This document shows, in pieces, positions 11,001-21,042 of a stretch of DNA of 64,000 nt. Below the pieces are notes generated by a model, which did not search any database, was not told the origin of the DNA, and was given only the letters and a program-made list of their open reading frames with translations. Numbering within the stretch: the first letter of the stretch is position 1; each line of letters begins with the position of its first letter. This DNA is from Apoderus coryli (taxonomy: Eukaryota > Arthropoda > Insecta > Coleoptera > Attelabidae): positions 15,934,001 through 15,998,000 of the forward strand of contig OU452204.1 of the NCBI GenBank assembly GCA_911728435.2, in the 5' to 3' direction. The position numbers and the translations under genes are program-made.

Positions 11001-13307
11001 AAATTCGACAAATAGGGTATCATTAGAAAGACAATTTTGTGTCCTTTCAAATGATATGTCATTAGACCCCTCTTTCCATTTAAAATTTTAGGGTTGTTAC
11101 TCACCCCCGCTAGGGGGTTAAAGGCGCAGATCGAAAAATATGTTTAAAATGTGTCCCCCTCAAAAGCAAAATCGACGTGTCCGAGCATTTTCGCATTCGA
11201 CTACAAAAAAAAGAGAAAAGCTAGGTGCAAACTTTTCGTTGGACCACCCTGTATATAAAATTTAAAAATATGTTTACCTTAGTAGACGAGGCAAGTTTTA
11301 CATTGTTAAAAATAATAAAAATTATATATTAAAGAACATAAATAAAAACTTTTTTGTTAACTTGGTAAAATAAAGATTAAAATTTAACATTTTAAAGTAT
11401 CCGAATTTTTTTATAATTGACACTGACATGTTTATTCAAAAATATTTTGTTTAGTTTATTTGTGGTACCTATATTGTTTTTTAAGTGAAATGTCAAGTTT
11501 TTTATTTAGGTTAGTATGTATGTATGTATGTATTTGCTCTTCTTTATTGGCCGCAGCTACCGGGGCTATTTGGCCAGGGGTGATTGAACACCTTTATACT
11601 CGTTCGGATAACACAAGGGGTGAGTTTTATTTAGGTTAGAAAGTAGATTCAAAAGAGATATTACTGTTATTATGGGTCTTATTCTTAATAGTAAATAAAT
11701 ATGAATATATATTATATTACTGATTTCATTAGATTCTTTCTTTTTGTTTAACGTATTTTCGGTATTATACGTTTCAAACATTTCAATGAAAATTCTTTTA
11801 TTTTGATTTTGTTCACAGGCAAGAATTTTTACATTATTTAAGTCAGGAAAATAATTTGTATTAATACAATGTTCAGCCAATGCACAAGTTTTTTTGTTAA
11901 GTCGAATATCACTTTTATGTTGGGTAATTCTATCTTTAAAAACTCGGTAAGTTTGTCCGATATATACTTGGTTACAGTCAGAACCTGGTATATTATAAAC
12001 TACATTAGATTTTTTTAAATTGGAGTCTTGATCTTTAGTTTTTGTATATAAATTGTTAATCGTTTTTGATGACTTGCTGACAATTTTTAAATTTGGAAGA
12101 TCTTTTTTTATAATTTTAGTTATTTTTGGGGTTATAAATTTTATATTTGGAAAAGAAATATAAAAAATTTCGTTATTAATGTTAGAATCATGGTTGTTTC
12201 TAACGTGAACATTTGTATTCTGCTTTTCTGGTGTATTATATAATAATTTTTGTAATAGTTTCCCTAGATAGGATCAACCCAAGAAATACAGTTATCTATT
12301 AACTAGTCAGCAAAGACTATCACTCAACTTAATATGCTTGTATATATTTATAATATACTATTTAGTAGGGAACTGAAAATGTCGAATGCTGTAGACGATT
12401 TAATTCCAAAGTTCTACAAGATAACAACTATTTTGATTTAAATAAGTTCCAAAACTTTTTTAATTAAATTTTCGAATAAATTCTCTGAAACTATTGGGAC
12501 AAAATCCTGGTTTCAGTGAAATTTAGGAGTCGTGGGTGGCCTTAGGTCTTTAAGTCTATATTGAAGAAGCCAGATTATTTTTCTGCAGTGCTTTTTCGTG
12601 TACAATTAACTTTTTCAAATCAATTTTCTGGAAAAAAGAATCAAAGCAATGTGTGACGCTTTACCTGGATATTGTTTAACAGAATTTTCATTTGAGACTA
12701 AAAACGCAAAATGGCTGATAATGTGTTGGAGACATGTGTTCCAACATAATAAAAAAAAGATAAATCGAAATAACTCCCAATCTTTTGATATATATTGACC
12801 ATTTTCTAACATATTTAATATAAAAGGAAGACATATGTTGATATTACCTACCGTTACACCTATCTTTCATTCCTTGGGGGTTTTATATAGTTTCATTGTA
12901 ATTTTATGCATATCAATTGGATAATGATTAAGTGTTTATTAGACCAATCTTTGCAAGCACATGTTTGCTCTGACAGACGTTTATTGCAATTACTAATAAC
13001 TATAATTTAGATAATTTTCTCTCTAAAACTGTAAAAACAATACTGTTATTTATAAGGAAAATAATTTATATAAAGATAATATTAATCTCTATTATTTTAT
13101 TGAAATAAGAAAGAAGCTGTTAGCGAAGCAGATTTATATAATCATTGATTCTATTATATACGAGTATTATAGGATTTGGGTGTGCTCTTATTGCTCGTGG
13201 TAATCATATAATTATATAAATATTGAAATGAAAGGAATTTATACTTTATATTCATGAAGAAAACTTTTTACTATACTTACAGATTGTAAATATCCTAAGA
13301 CTTTCAT
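2034..13307 (-). CDS. Six-exon gene for an unrecognised 495-aa Q/N/H-rich protein
   Basis: Exons on the minus strand are 13281-13307, 8223-8278, 3517-3766, 3029-3461, 2583-2810 and 2034-2527. Every boundary is GT-AG and all phases agree, giving 1,488 nt (495 codons plus TAG). The start peptide is MKVLGYLQS; the next exon reads LRPTSWKSDSYLNQKQVN. Visible features are a proline-rich basic motif GTPTPPPRKHKK (about residues 85-96), a Q-run (about 122-129), a single CPLC (145-148), a His-rich stretch (about 159-165), a basic/serine segment RRCRSFGSLFPQ with a following acidic ESDDSFGGLEEWDLGLIEHY, and a second proline motif TPPPSPIPRK (about 393-402). There is no signal peptide, membrane segment or known domain that I can name; it looks like a largely disordered cytoplasmic or nuclear scaffold with possible SH3 ligands. 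The 5.0-kb first intron carries a PLE with a mariner inside it; the 4.5-kb second intron carries another mariner-like element. The first exon is the weakest call; an upstream or alternative first exon is possible. Confidence 0.72.
4579..4655 (+). pseudogene. tRNA-Ala(TGC)-like pseudogene or tRNA-derived SINE head
   Basis: The stretch holds an alanine-tRNA-like core: the D-arm end GATAGAGC, anticodon loop TTTGCAT (anticodon TGC), and a T-arm with loop TTCGAAT between TTGGG and TCCAA. It ends CTCTACCACC followed by a run of 12 T, a Pol III terminator. The anticodon stem has a mismatch and the 5' acceptor strand does not pair with CTCTACC, so it is unlikely to be a working tRNA. It could be a decayed tRNA gene or the head of a SINE. 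Confidence 0.6.
5036..5074. repeat. Short imperfect inverted repeat
   Basis: AAAAATCGCACGG and its imperfect complement (CCGCACGATTTTT) enclose a short centre, giving about 15 paired positions of 18. It lies in an AT-rich intron and may be the end of a small foldback element. Confidence 0.4.
5521..6665 (-). mobile_element. Degenerate Tc1/mariner element with long inverted repeats
   Basis: The termini TACAGGGTGTCCC (5521) and its complement (6653-6665) are followed by matching sequence for over 100 bp on each side, with a TA at each tip. Inside, the minus strand encodes transposase pieces: an ORF at 6206-6015 with NRIIEPQFLPRILNAENY and FQHDGAPARYS (second catalytic Asp), and, frameshifted, a WPPRWPDLNPID-type third catalytic segment near 5940. 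Stops and frameshifts make it inactive. It sits in intron 2 of the 495-aa gene. A related terminal fragment occurs at 32020-32165. Confidence 0.8.
7440..7473 (+). repeat. LINE 3' end with AATAAA and (TTA)n tail
   Basis: ACAATAAATGCC followed by TTTATTATTATTATA resembles the tails of other LINEs here (15420-15464, 42586-42606). The upstream 300 bp is probably LINE 3' UTR, but no coding remains, so the element's extent is unknown. Confidence 0.4.
7481..7530 (+). ncRNA. Hammerhead-ribozyme-like core (degenerate)
   Basis: CTGATGA (7487-7493), a weak G.U-rich stem II, GAAAC (7510-7514) and ATGTA follow the order of a type I hammerhead with a minimal stem III (AC AU GU, then A). Stem II is poor and stem I pairs only two bases, so it is probably a decayed PLE-derived motif. 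Confidence 0.35.
7772..7969. repeat. Inverted-repeat fragment with mariner-type ends
   Basis: A tract starting GGATAGAGTTTGGAAGAGG at 7772 is mirrored at 7940-7969. Terminus-like ACCCTGTATA (7840-7849) and ACACCATGTATA (7974-7985) lie nearby. No coding is visible; a truncated MITE is likely. Confidence 0.35.
9094..9131 (-). ncRNA. Hammerhead-like motif in the PLE tail
   Basis: Read on minus: GCC (stem I), CCGAAGA (core, with C for the usual U at position 4), A, GATATA-AAAA-TATATC (a perfect 6-bp stem II), GAAA, a minimal stem III AG/CU, U, then GGC closing stem I. All elements are in hammerhead order. The changed core base may reduce or abolish cleavage. It is physically linked to the GIY-YIG reading frame of the same PLE. 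Confidence 0.55.
9165..11251 (-). mobile_element. Apparently intact Tc1/mariner element with about 340-bp inverted repeats
   Basis: The element starts CAGGGTGGTCCAACG and ends with its complement, flanked by TA on both sides. The two terminal repeats match over about 340 bp (9165-9506 and 10910-11251) with no difference that I see by eye until they diverge, which implies a young insertion. Between them is an unbroken transposase frame on minus. It interrupts the tail of an older PLE. This is the best candidate for an active DNA transposon in the window. Confidence 0.92.
9609..10682 (-). CDS. Tc1/mariner-superfamily transposase, 357 aa
   Basis: The frame runs from ATG (10680-10682) to a stop at 9609 with no break. 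It would cut and paste the surrounding element by recognising its inverted repeats and acting in the nucleus. The N-terminus (about 1-60) is a helix-turn-helix of the insect transposase type (ERVEIVKLYFQNNSS ... RLFNERHPDK). A second HTH follows at about 84-107 (STRQLAEASGVSRSSIIRIL). The DDE/D domain shows Asp155 in CFSDECTFYLNG, Asp250 in YFQQDGAPPHY and Asp287 in ARSPDLSPLDFFLWG. I count 36 residues between the second and third Asp, unlike the 34 of classic mariner and Tc1. An in-frame extension of 13 codons upstream has no ATG, so I chose this start. No introns are needed. Confidence 0.9.
   Translation of the reverse strand: MIYSILERVEIVKLYFQNNSSARLTARLFNERHPDKNVNDVYVGKLVKKFVDTGSVCNVKHQPQKPIRNEAVEVAVLGHVEMDHSQSTRQLAEASGVSRSSIIRILKAYKFHPYKIKLVQELNEDDPDRRLQFCEAMSQRLIEDPQLLFNICFSDECTFYLNGAVNRHNCRYWDDSNPHLFREVHTQYPQKINVWCGILGNHIIGPLFIPGNLTGEVYLNMLEDTIDPLITQIIEDDQNHTADRLYFQQDGAPPHYVAPVRQFLDDRFPGRWIGRRGPIEWPARSPDLSPLDFFLWGHLKNKCFATKPESIEDLRQRITEECRNITPDMLQNVRNRFEQNLYYCMESNGSHFQHLLM
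11566..12273 (-). pseudogene. PLE C-terminal fragment with GIY-YIG endonuclease domain
   Basis: The open minus-strand frame begins within the element at 12273. It contains the linker (NTPEKQNTNVHVRNNHD, then FPNIKFITPKITKIIKKDLP), followed by the GIY-YIG core VVYNIPGSDCNQVYIGQTYR with KDRITQHKSDIR and CALAEHC. In PLEs this domain nicks target DNA after the reverse transcriptase. The frame lacks any RT, so it is a 5'-truncated relic even though it has no internal stop down to 11566; the last 50 codons are low-complexity and may lie outside the original protein. Confidence 0.8.
12300..13280. other. Intron sequence without recognisable features
   Basis: AT-rich sequence between the PLE end and the first coding exon of the 495-aa gene. 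I see no coding, repeat or RNA signal. Confidence 0.5.
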
Positions 13308-13694
13308 TATAGAAAAGAGGAATTACATATGAAATGTGCGCATAGTTTCACAGGTAATTGCAAACCAACTTAACAGTGACAATTATTAATTATTTTCTTG
13401 TTGTTGTTGAATTTCCTAAATTATTAATAGTTTGGAAATCATCAGTCGCAATTTTATAATCAAAAAACGAAAACCAACCTTTGAATTTGATTATTCACCA
13501 CACCATCTAAGGTTGGATTGCTTTTAATAATTCTATTTTTTGTGATGATGGGTGTATAGAACCTTGAAATGTGTCTCGCAGTGAAATAATTTTAGCAAAC
13601 CTTTTGTGCAGTTGTCGATATTTTGTATTTGATATTATTGCCACTGATGATGGAACTTTAGTTATTTGATATACGAATAATTAAATATATTTTG

Positions 13695-15464
13695 TAGATG
13701 TAGATATATTGCCAGTGATTCTTCACTTGGTTAATTATTGCATAGAGACGAATAAATATCCAACGCCCTGGAAAACCAGTAAAGTAATTCCCCTACCAAA
13801 AGTTAGATCTCCGTCTCACTATAAAGAACTCCGTCCGATAAGTATATTACCTGCTATTAGCAAAATTATAGAGCGTATTTTAAATGATCAAATAAAGGGA
13901 TATATAGATAATCACAGTTTACTTCCAGAAACCCAATCTGGCTTTCGATCGAATCACAGTTGTAATACAGCTTTACTTAAAGTTACAGATGATATTTTTA
14001 AAGGTATAGATAAAGGACAGCTTACTGCTTTGGTCCTCCTCGACTATACTAAGGCATTCGATCGCATAAATCATAACCTTCTTCTCTCAATTCTCGGTTA
14101 CCTGGGATTTAGTGGGTCTGCTAAAACTCTGATTCGCAGTTATTTGCTTGAAAGAAGTCAAAGTGTTTCACTATCTGGAAAAATTTCGGGTTTGAAGCAA
14201 TTGGAAAATGGGGTACCGCAAGGGTCAATTTTAGGGCCAGTTTTGTTCTGCTTATACACGTCACAATTATTAAAACACATTAAACACTGTGATGCGCATG
14301 TTTATGCCGATGATACACAAGTATATGTGTCCTTCCCACCAAGTAAAACCTTAGAAACAATAACAAAACTAAACCAGGATTTATCATCATTTGTTGAAAC
14401 ATCTCGTAAGCATGGTCTTGAGATCAATCCTCAGAAATCAGTGCTTTTATGGTTTGGAAACTCCCATAAAAATGATTACTTGGATATTATGGAAGTTCGC
14501 GTTGACAATATACCGCTAGTCAATAAAAATTGTGCTAAAAATTTAGGTTCATTGCTAGATACGACTTTGCGTTTTTCAGATCATATTAGTCAATGTGTTA
14601 AGCGAGCATTTATGAATCTGAAACTCATTTATAGTAATCGCAAATTATTGAACATTTCTACTAAGAAAATGTTGTGTGATGCTGATGCACTTGTTCTCTC
14701 TCACTTTAACTTTGGAGACGTTGTATATGGTGCTTGTCTTACAAGGGTGGACGAGAACAGAGTATAGCGAATGCAGAACTCTTGTGTTCGTCTTGTGTGT
14801 GGGATTAGGGGGAGGGAACATGGAGTGAGTGAACGGCTTCAACAGCGTGGATGGATGAGAATGAATGAAAGGAGGACTCTACAATGCTTGGTGCTATATA
14901 ACAAAGTCATACATGCTAAGAAGCCTGGGTATTTGTATGAAAAGTTAAAATTCCGGGGATGTTTACATGATGGGAATATACGACATACAATGAATGTTCC
15001 AATGCCGCCTCATTCTTCAGCAATGTTCGAAAGATCTTTTTCTTACAATGTTTGTAAAGCTTACAATAAGTTGCCGTTGCATTCTAAAAGCATGTCTGGT
15101 GAACGGTTTAAGACCTTTGTAAAAAATAATATAACCGACTTGCTTACTTAAAGAGGTTTATGATTTGGATTATAAGTTGTTAATGTCATACTGACATATA
15201 TTTCTTTTTTTTTTTTTCTATTTATTTTTCTTTAATTATTGTATTACTGAGCATTTCAGTGGTATTGTATTGAATGATATTTATTTGCATATCAAATTTG
15301 TTTTCATTTGGGTGTTAATGCAGGATTTGTGTTATATGATTGATTTGTAAATGTTTCTTTATAGTTTTAGTTAGGTTAAGTGAGGAAGCTGCCGCTTCAA
15401 CTTCGCCTTTTGTAAAATATTTTATTTTTACAATAAAGTCTTTTATTATTATTATTATTATATG
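13695..15464 (+). mobile_element. 5'-truncated LINE with long RT frame and (TTA)n tail
   Basis: One plus-strand frame from about 13700 to 15151 encodes a LINE reverse transcriptase from the fingers (VIPLPKV, ELRPISILPAISKIIERIL) through LVLLDYTKAFDRINH, ENGVPQGSILGPVLFCLYTS and the catalytic box VYADDTQVY to the C-terminal region (LGSLLDTTLRFSDHI). A single in-frame TAG at 14765 interrupts it; the same frame resumes with RMQNSCVRLVCGIR and ends at 15151. The 3' UTR holds AATAAA and finishes in (TTA)n near 15464. The endonuclease and 5' half are missing. It is a jockey/CR1-like family; the copy at 26912-28385 is closely related. Confidence 0.88.
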
Positions 15465-15889
15465 TGGTGGATTACTTGGAATGAACTATTTAAAATTCGG
15501 TTATAATAAATTAAATTATCTATTTGAATGTAACATTATGATTTTTTAAAACAAATTTATACAGGTAATGTGTATTATTGCCCAAAACCTCTACTTTCAC
15601 TTCCCATTTCGTTGCATTCAAGCGCATAATCCATTAATATTTAACAAAGTTTCCGTTAATTTCTTTACGAAATTTATAAAAATAAAATACTATTAATAAT
15701 AATGACAAAATAAGTACAGTTATTATAGGTATATGCAGTTTTTATAAATTAGGCAATCAAGGTAAACCATATGAGCGTCTTAAGTCTTACCTCATTGTTT
15801 AAAAAAGTACATTATTATAATAACCTTGTTGGTTTCTTGTAATTATTATTTCACTTATAAGTACAAGCATGTCCATTTATAGTGTTAAA

Positions 15890-15926
15890 AATTACGTCCC
15901 ACTTTTTGAACACCTTGTATATTGAC
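15890..15926. repeat. Isolated mariner-type terminus
   Basis: CCCACTTTTTGAACACCTTGTATA resembles the right end of a Tc1/mariner MITE. No matching left end was found. Confidence 0.3.
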
Positions 15927-16023
15927 TTTATTGATAGTTATTCTTATCCCAAACTGTTAATTCATTATGTCGAATTATCGGGTTTCGGGATAAATGAAAT
16001 TCCAATTAACTTGGTGTAGTCTC

Positions 16024-16068
16024 TATTGCAACGTTTCGTGCCAATATATGCACTTCTTCAGGCTAAAA
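16024..16068 (-). ncRNA. Hammerhead-ribozyme-like motif with intact core
   Basis: Read on minus: GC (stem I), CTGAAGA core (16061-16055), A, stem II GTGC/GCAC around an 8-nt loop, GAAAC (16037-16033), GU, then U and GC. The core matches the hammerhead consensus CUGANGA plus GAAA, with a two-base stem III. No PLE protein is left nearby, so this is probably an orphan PLE tail. Confidence 0.5.
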
Positions 16069-16439
16069 TCTAGAAGATTTTTTTTTATTATTTTTAAATA
16101 TAATAACATTTCGCGTTGTCCAAAAATCAGAATAAAAAGAATGTACATAAAACTATCAATAAAAAATAAAATAAAAACATGAAACATATGTTATACAACA
16201 TGAAACCAGTCAAACTGTTAATCTGACACACAATCACATAAGAAACAACTAAAATTAAAGTGCTGTCAACATCCTCACTCACCTTAGAAACAAAAGTTAT
16301 ATTGTTGTATATTGACCTAGTCTCCTACAGATTGATAAAGATCGTATTCAAAGAGTTCAGAACTCATGCTTAAGAAAATTTTAATGTATTAGCTACAAAC
16401 TAAAGGAGACAGGACCAGGACCAATCAATTCTAAAGTTA

Positions 16440-17700
16440 ATGCATGCTGCATACTTTTACAATATACGCCTCATGAGTATGGTGGCCAAAAGTTAATATT
16501 ACACAATGCCGTCTTCAAAAGTTGCAACGGCTTGCATGTTTAGGAATAACAGGGGCAATGCGAATTTGCCCCACAGCAGCGATGGAAACGCCTGCCTGTC
16601 CTAGTCAAAAAAGAGGCAGCAATTAGCGCTCTGATACTGGCACAGGTAATGGAATACCAATCTGGCGATCTAGAGGGACACATGGGAATCCAGAATCTAA
16701 TACCTTTGGATTCATGAAGAAAACCGTCGGACGCTTTGCCACGCAAACATGAACATTTTGAAATCCCATTTGAAGTGGTCATTGCAGACCGTCAAAATTG
16801 GCTAAATGGGGAACCACGATTCCCAGAAAACACATCCGTTTGGTATACGGACGGTTCAAAAGGAATAGAAGGGAACACAGGCATGGGAGTATACGGGCCA
16901 AATTGCAGGCTCTCTGAATCTCTCGGGACAGTCCCACTATATTCCAAGCAAAGATCAACGCTATTAATCGTTGTGCTCACGAATGCCTGCAGAGAGGCAT
17001 CCCGGAACGGCAGATCAATACAGTCAAGCTGTGTTAAAAACACTGAGGTCTTACACCTTCACGTCAAAGCTAGCATGGGAATGCAAACAGACCCTAAAGC
17101 AACTGGCAGCTCAAGGGAAAAAGGGTGCCAAGACATGAAGGCATAGAGGGGAACGAAGCGGCGGACCAACTTGCAAAAGAGGGTGCAAACGCTCCCTTCT
17201 GCGGCCCGGAACCCATCTATGGCCTTCCAAAAAGCCATATGAAGGAAGAACTTCGGAGATGGGAAAAGGAACAACTTAAGTCCTACTGGAGAAAACTCCA
17301 GGTCTAAGACAATCAAAAAGGTTTATCAAACCTTCAGAGGCCAACGCAGGGAAGCTTATCCAACTGGAGAGAAGCGACCTAAGGCGAATTACAGGCCTTT
17401 TTACGGGACACCACCCAGTGAAGTACCATCTCAAAAAGATGGGCCTAACCGAGGACGACACTTGTCGGTTTTGCGAAGACGCAACAGAGACAACAGAACA
17501 CGTGCGCTGTGAATGCATGGCACTTTTCTGCAAAAGGATAAACACCTTGGAGGGGTGACCCTAAGACCCGACCAGACAAGGAATTTAGCCTCCAGAGAAA
17601 TCATCAACTTTATGAAAAGTGTTGGACAGCTGGGCAATTCATAGATTAGAGTCATTCACAAAAGATCTTCTGCAGGTCGAAGTGAGGGGAGGCCAAACCG
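16440..17700 (+). mobile_element. LINE fragment with RNase H domain (I/R1-like), decayed
   Basis: Plus-strand frames, shifted several times, encode the post-RT region (KLQRLACLGITGAMRICPTA), an RNase H domain with VWYTDGSKGIEGNTGMGVYG and the later PRHEGIEGNEAADQLAKEG motif, and C-terminal residues resembling FLTGHH..LKKMGL..D.CRFC with a CxxC/HxxxC zinc motif near 17470. Such RNase H-bearing LINEs are of the I/R1/Loa type. Stops near 17305 and frameshifts near 16590, 17145 and 17400 show that it is dead. Confidence 0.75.
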
Positions 17701-17719
17701 CCTAAACGACTCCGAAAAA

Positions 17720-19820
17720 CAATCTACAATACCTTTACAATCAAATACCTAAGTGATATCCACAATTTGAACTTGAGGTACAGAGATTAACTCTCACCTC
17801 ACTATCACAAAACATCTATTTTTGAGCGGTCTTTTACCATTTCAATATCTATAACATATACCTCTACGTATAATAACATTCCTTTGATTTGTCGATTGTC
17901 AATATATCAGTTCAGAAAACGGATGAGATCATATTTATTGGCTGGTAGCGGAATGGGTTTTATAAGTCACTTTCTAGTATTCTTTCTTTATTTGCTGTCT
18001 GTTCTTCGTTTACTTTCTGCATTGTTAGTAGAATGGGTTTCAATTTGAGTTTTCTGATTATACATTTTATAATCAATTATTATTATTTATAGCAACTGTC
18101 ATAGGTACATTCTCTTCTAATTATTTAAATTAATATAAATCTTGATTTGATATAAAAGAAAGACAATGTGGGTGTTTCCTTTTTTTTTCTAATAAAATGA
18201 TCTTATACACACGTAACTGATTCAAGGAGTAACTCATGAGAATCACGTGTATTTTGTTCATGTTGTTGATATTTACTAAACACACCTTTTTATTTTTTAA
18301 CATACACAGGTCGTGTGCTTTGCCATTTATAGCTTCTTAGTTTAGTTAATACTGAAAGAATTAAGAAGTTTCTGAAACAGCTACCGATAAAGGTTAGGGT
18401 ACTTATTCTCAATAGCTTGGAGAACTTTATGGTATCAATTTTGTACATCATCTGTAAAATTGAATCCCGATTCTTATTAAAATATTACTGACGTTGACAT
18501 CGTCATTACTATTCGATTATACATATTTTGATTATGTTGATAGCTTTGACGACTAAACCTTTTTTACAAATTTTAAGATAGCTTTGATCTGCTCTTCTGA
18601 AGAAATGGAATCTTGCTTCTTGTGAACGTTTTGCAAAGCTTATGTGCACCGTCTACAGGTAATATTAAGTTAATTTGTATAACATCTGATGTGTTGTTGT
18701 GGACATATGCATTGTAATGTGTATGTGAATAATTTGAATTTCTCGAAACATTTTTAAACTGAATCAACTGGATAACCACACATCTGTCTCTGTGTTATTA
18801 GTTTGTATTCTTGTTTTTTGTTACTTGTATGTTTGTCTTGCTTTATATTATGTAATTACCCATTAGGCTGTTTGTAAGCTGTCTCAAAAATAAATAAATA
18901 TACAACTTCATATCAGAATGTACGAAAATGTAGAAAAGCTTTTTTTGTATAATTATGATGAATAAAATACTACTACGTACTTAGAACTAATTACATTAAT
19001 AAGAAATCAAAACTATATAAACGATATACAGCTGTTCTTTACTTATTATAATCTATCATAGAGGCCTTAAATGGTCGTAATATGCAATCTACGGAAGAAG
19101 TCTTCGTAATATACCTACTATATTTACTGACTTTCTCTGATTAATTAAAGACATAAATAATCTCCCGACTAAAGACTGTTCTTTTACAGTTCCTCGATAA
19201 TTATTTCTATAATAATTATTATTGACTATTTTAAAATATTGTGCGAGGATACCCTGAAAGTAAGAATGTTCAAAACAAAGAATTTAACCATTGCAAGATA
19301 TTCATTTCGATCGTAATGAAATCTTTGAAAATTTTTTCAGATTGCTGTAAGTATAAATAGTTGCCCTTCTATTTCCAGATTTCATCTCATCATAGTTGTA
19401 AAGGAAACTGACTATATCTTTAAATTTAATAATTATAAATCGACCATCTCAAAATAATCGTGAATCAAAATGCATAAATATTATGTGACGTATAAAGAGA
19501 TGCAAACAAATTCTTGGCATGATTATTTTCGAGAGAAGTTTAATCATATAACATCCTTCAATATTGAAAGATATATTTCTCACTTGAACTAATAAACACC
19601 TTTCCTTTGTATATTTCGTAATATGTGTTTCAAACATAACGTATAACGTATCTTATTGAATACTTTTTAACCTTTTTTACAATAATAATAATTATTCTCA
19701 GTGATCTTTGTAACAATACGCCCACGACCGACAACTGTAGCATGATTTCTAAACTAAATGGGGAGTAGGTACTTACAGTTAATTAATTAGTAGGTATATA
19801 CTTAATTCTTCTTTTTCTAT
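17720..19820. other. AT-rich region without recognisable genes
   Basis: Only short, unsupported open frames occur. A stretch ending CTGTCTCAAAAATAAATAAATA near 18875-18900 could be a retroelement tail. Nothing else stands out. Confidence 0.5.
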
Positions 19821-19821
19821 A

Positions 19822-20594
19822 TACAGGGTGTTTCAAAAAACGCGGCAATATTAAAAGGCGTGATTTGAAGATTTATATTTTTTAATTTTTTTGCATCAGG
19901 ATGTCTATTTTAAAAATTTATTGATTTTAAAATATTGGCAATTTTAGATTTTCTATTGCAATTTAATTGATTTTAGTTGGCCATTATGGCTTTGACTCTT
20001 GTCAAAAATAATCATCAATTATGAGAATAATTGTAGATACTAATTAGTGGTAATAATCATGGCGAGGCCTACAAATTATACTCACGAAGACTATCTAAAT
20101 TATATATGCAGAATGTGATGAGAGTGATAACAAGAAGGTATGTGATACATTTGCTGCCAGATACAGACAGATAAAGTTTTTAAACTAATAATACATAATT
20201 TCGAAAGTTTTGAGTCTGCGAAGAATTTGATGAAGTAATAAGAAGAACGTATTGTACAAACTTATCTAAGGTTAACTTATAAAAAAATTACCACCATGAT
20301 TATTACTAGATATTATCTACAATTATTGTCGTACCTATTTATTTGCTATCTAAATCCATCATGGCCCACTAAAATCAATTAAATTTCAAATTCATATCAC
20401 TATTGTAATAGAAAAATGTAAAATTGTCAATATTTTGAAAACTATAAATTTTTGGAATAGACATCCTTTCATCAATTTGCCCTTATTTTTGATGCAGAAG
20501 AATTAAAAAATATAAGAATCCGGGAGTTTAAAAATTTAGATTTTTCACACTTTTTTCAATTTGATTTTATACCCTTTTCTTCAAATACCCTGTA
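19822..20594 (+). mobile_element. Tc1/mariner-derived MITE with about 160-bp inverted arms
   Basis: TACAGGGTGTTTCAAAAAAC at 19822 and ATACCCTGTA at 20585-20594 bound two inverted arms sharing, among others, GGATGTCTATT, AATTTAATTGATTTTAG and the GGCCAT tract. Between the arms a transposase start remains (MARPTNYTHEDYLNYI then ECDESDNKKVCDTFAARY), matching an insect transposase HTH; the catalytic part is gone. Confidence 0.7.
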
Positions 20595-21042
20595 TTAATA
20601 TTTATTAAAAAAATGTATGGACATATTACGGAGTAATGAAAGCTCGAAAAAGATCTATGATTTAACTATGTCAAAATTGATAAACCTACCAACATAAAAT
20701 ACTTATGTTTTATATGTTTCGTTTGTTGATATGTCTACATATTATTTTTAATTTTTTGACAAATATATATTTATTTACTCTATCTGACCGATTGACAAAT
20801 TCCTGAAATGTTGATCCTCCTAAATCATCATCAACTTTACGAAATAAATAATGGTCATCAAAAATGATTTCAAAATACACAAAGCTCTATATTTATAATG
20901 GGTAAGTACAATAATCTCTAATTGACTATAACTCATCAACCCTGTTAAAGTTTATTTTGATTTGTGCATAAAAATAACTTTAAACTTGTTCAACTATAAA
21001 AAAATTGCGAGGGGTAAACCGCGACCCAAAACTTTGTACACC

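Larger units (their letters stand above)
9036..12294 (-). mobile_element. Penelope-like element (PLE) fragment split by a mariner
   Basis: The minus strand encodes the C-terminal part of a PLE with a GIY-YIG endonuclease (12273-11566). Its 3' tail continues to 9036 but is interrupted by the mariner at 9165-11251. The tail contains a hammerhead-like motif (9094-9131), as expected for PLEs. The outer ends carry a 23-nt perfect inverted repeat (9036-9058 with 12272-12294), consistent with an inverted scrap of the tail at the 5' end, a known PLE habit. The RT is missing, so the copy is 5'-truncated. It lies in intron 1 of the 495-aa gene. Confidence 0.75.

Noticed and set aside
11513..11534. (TATG)n microsatellite as a functional element
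   Set aside because: It is an ordinary short simple repeat of about five units.
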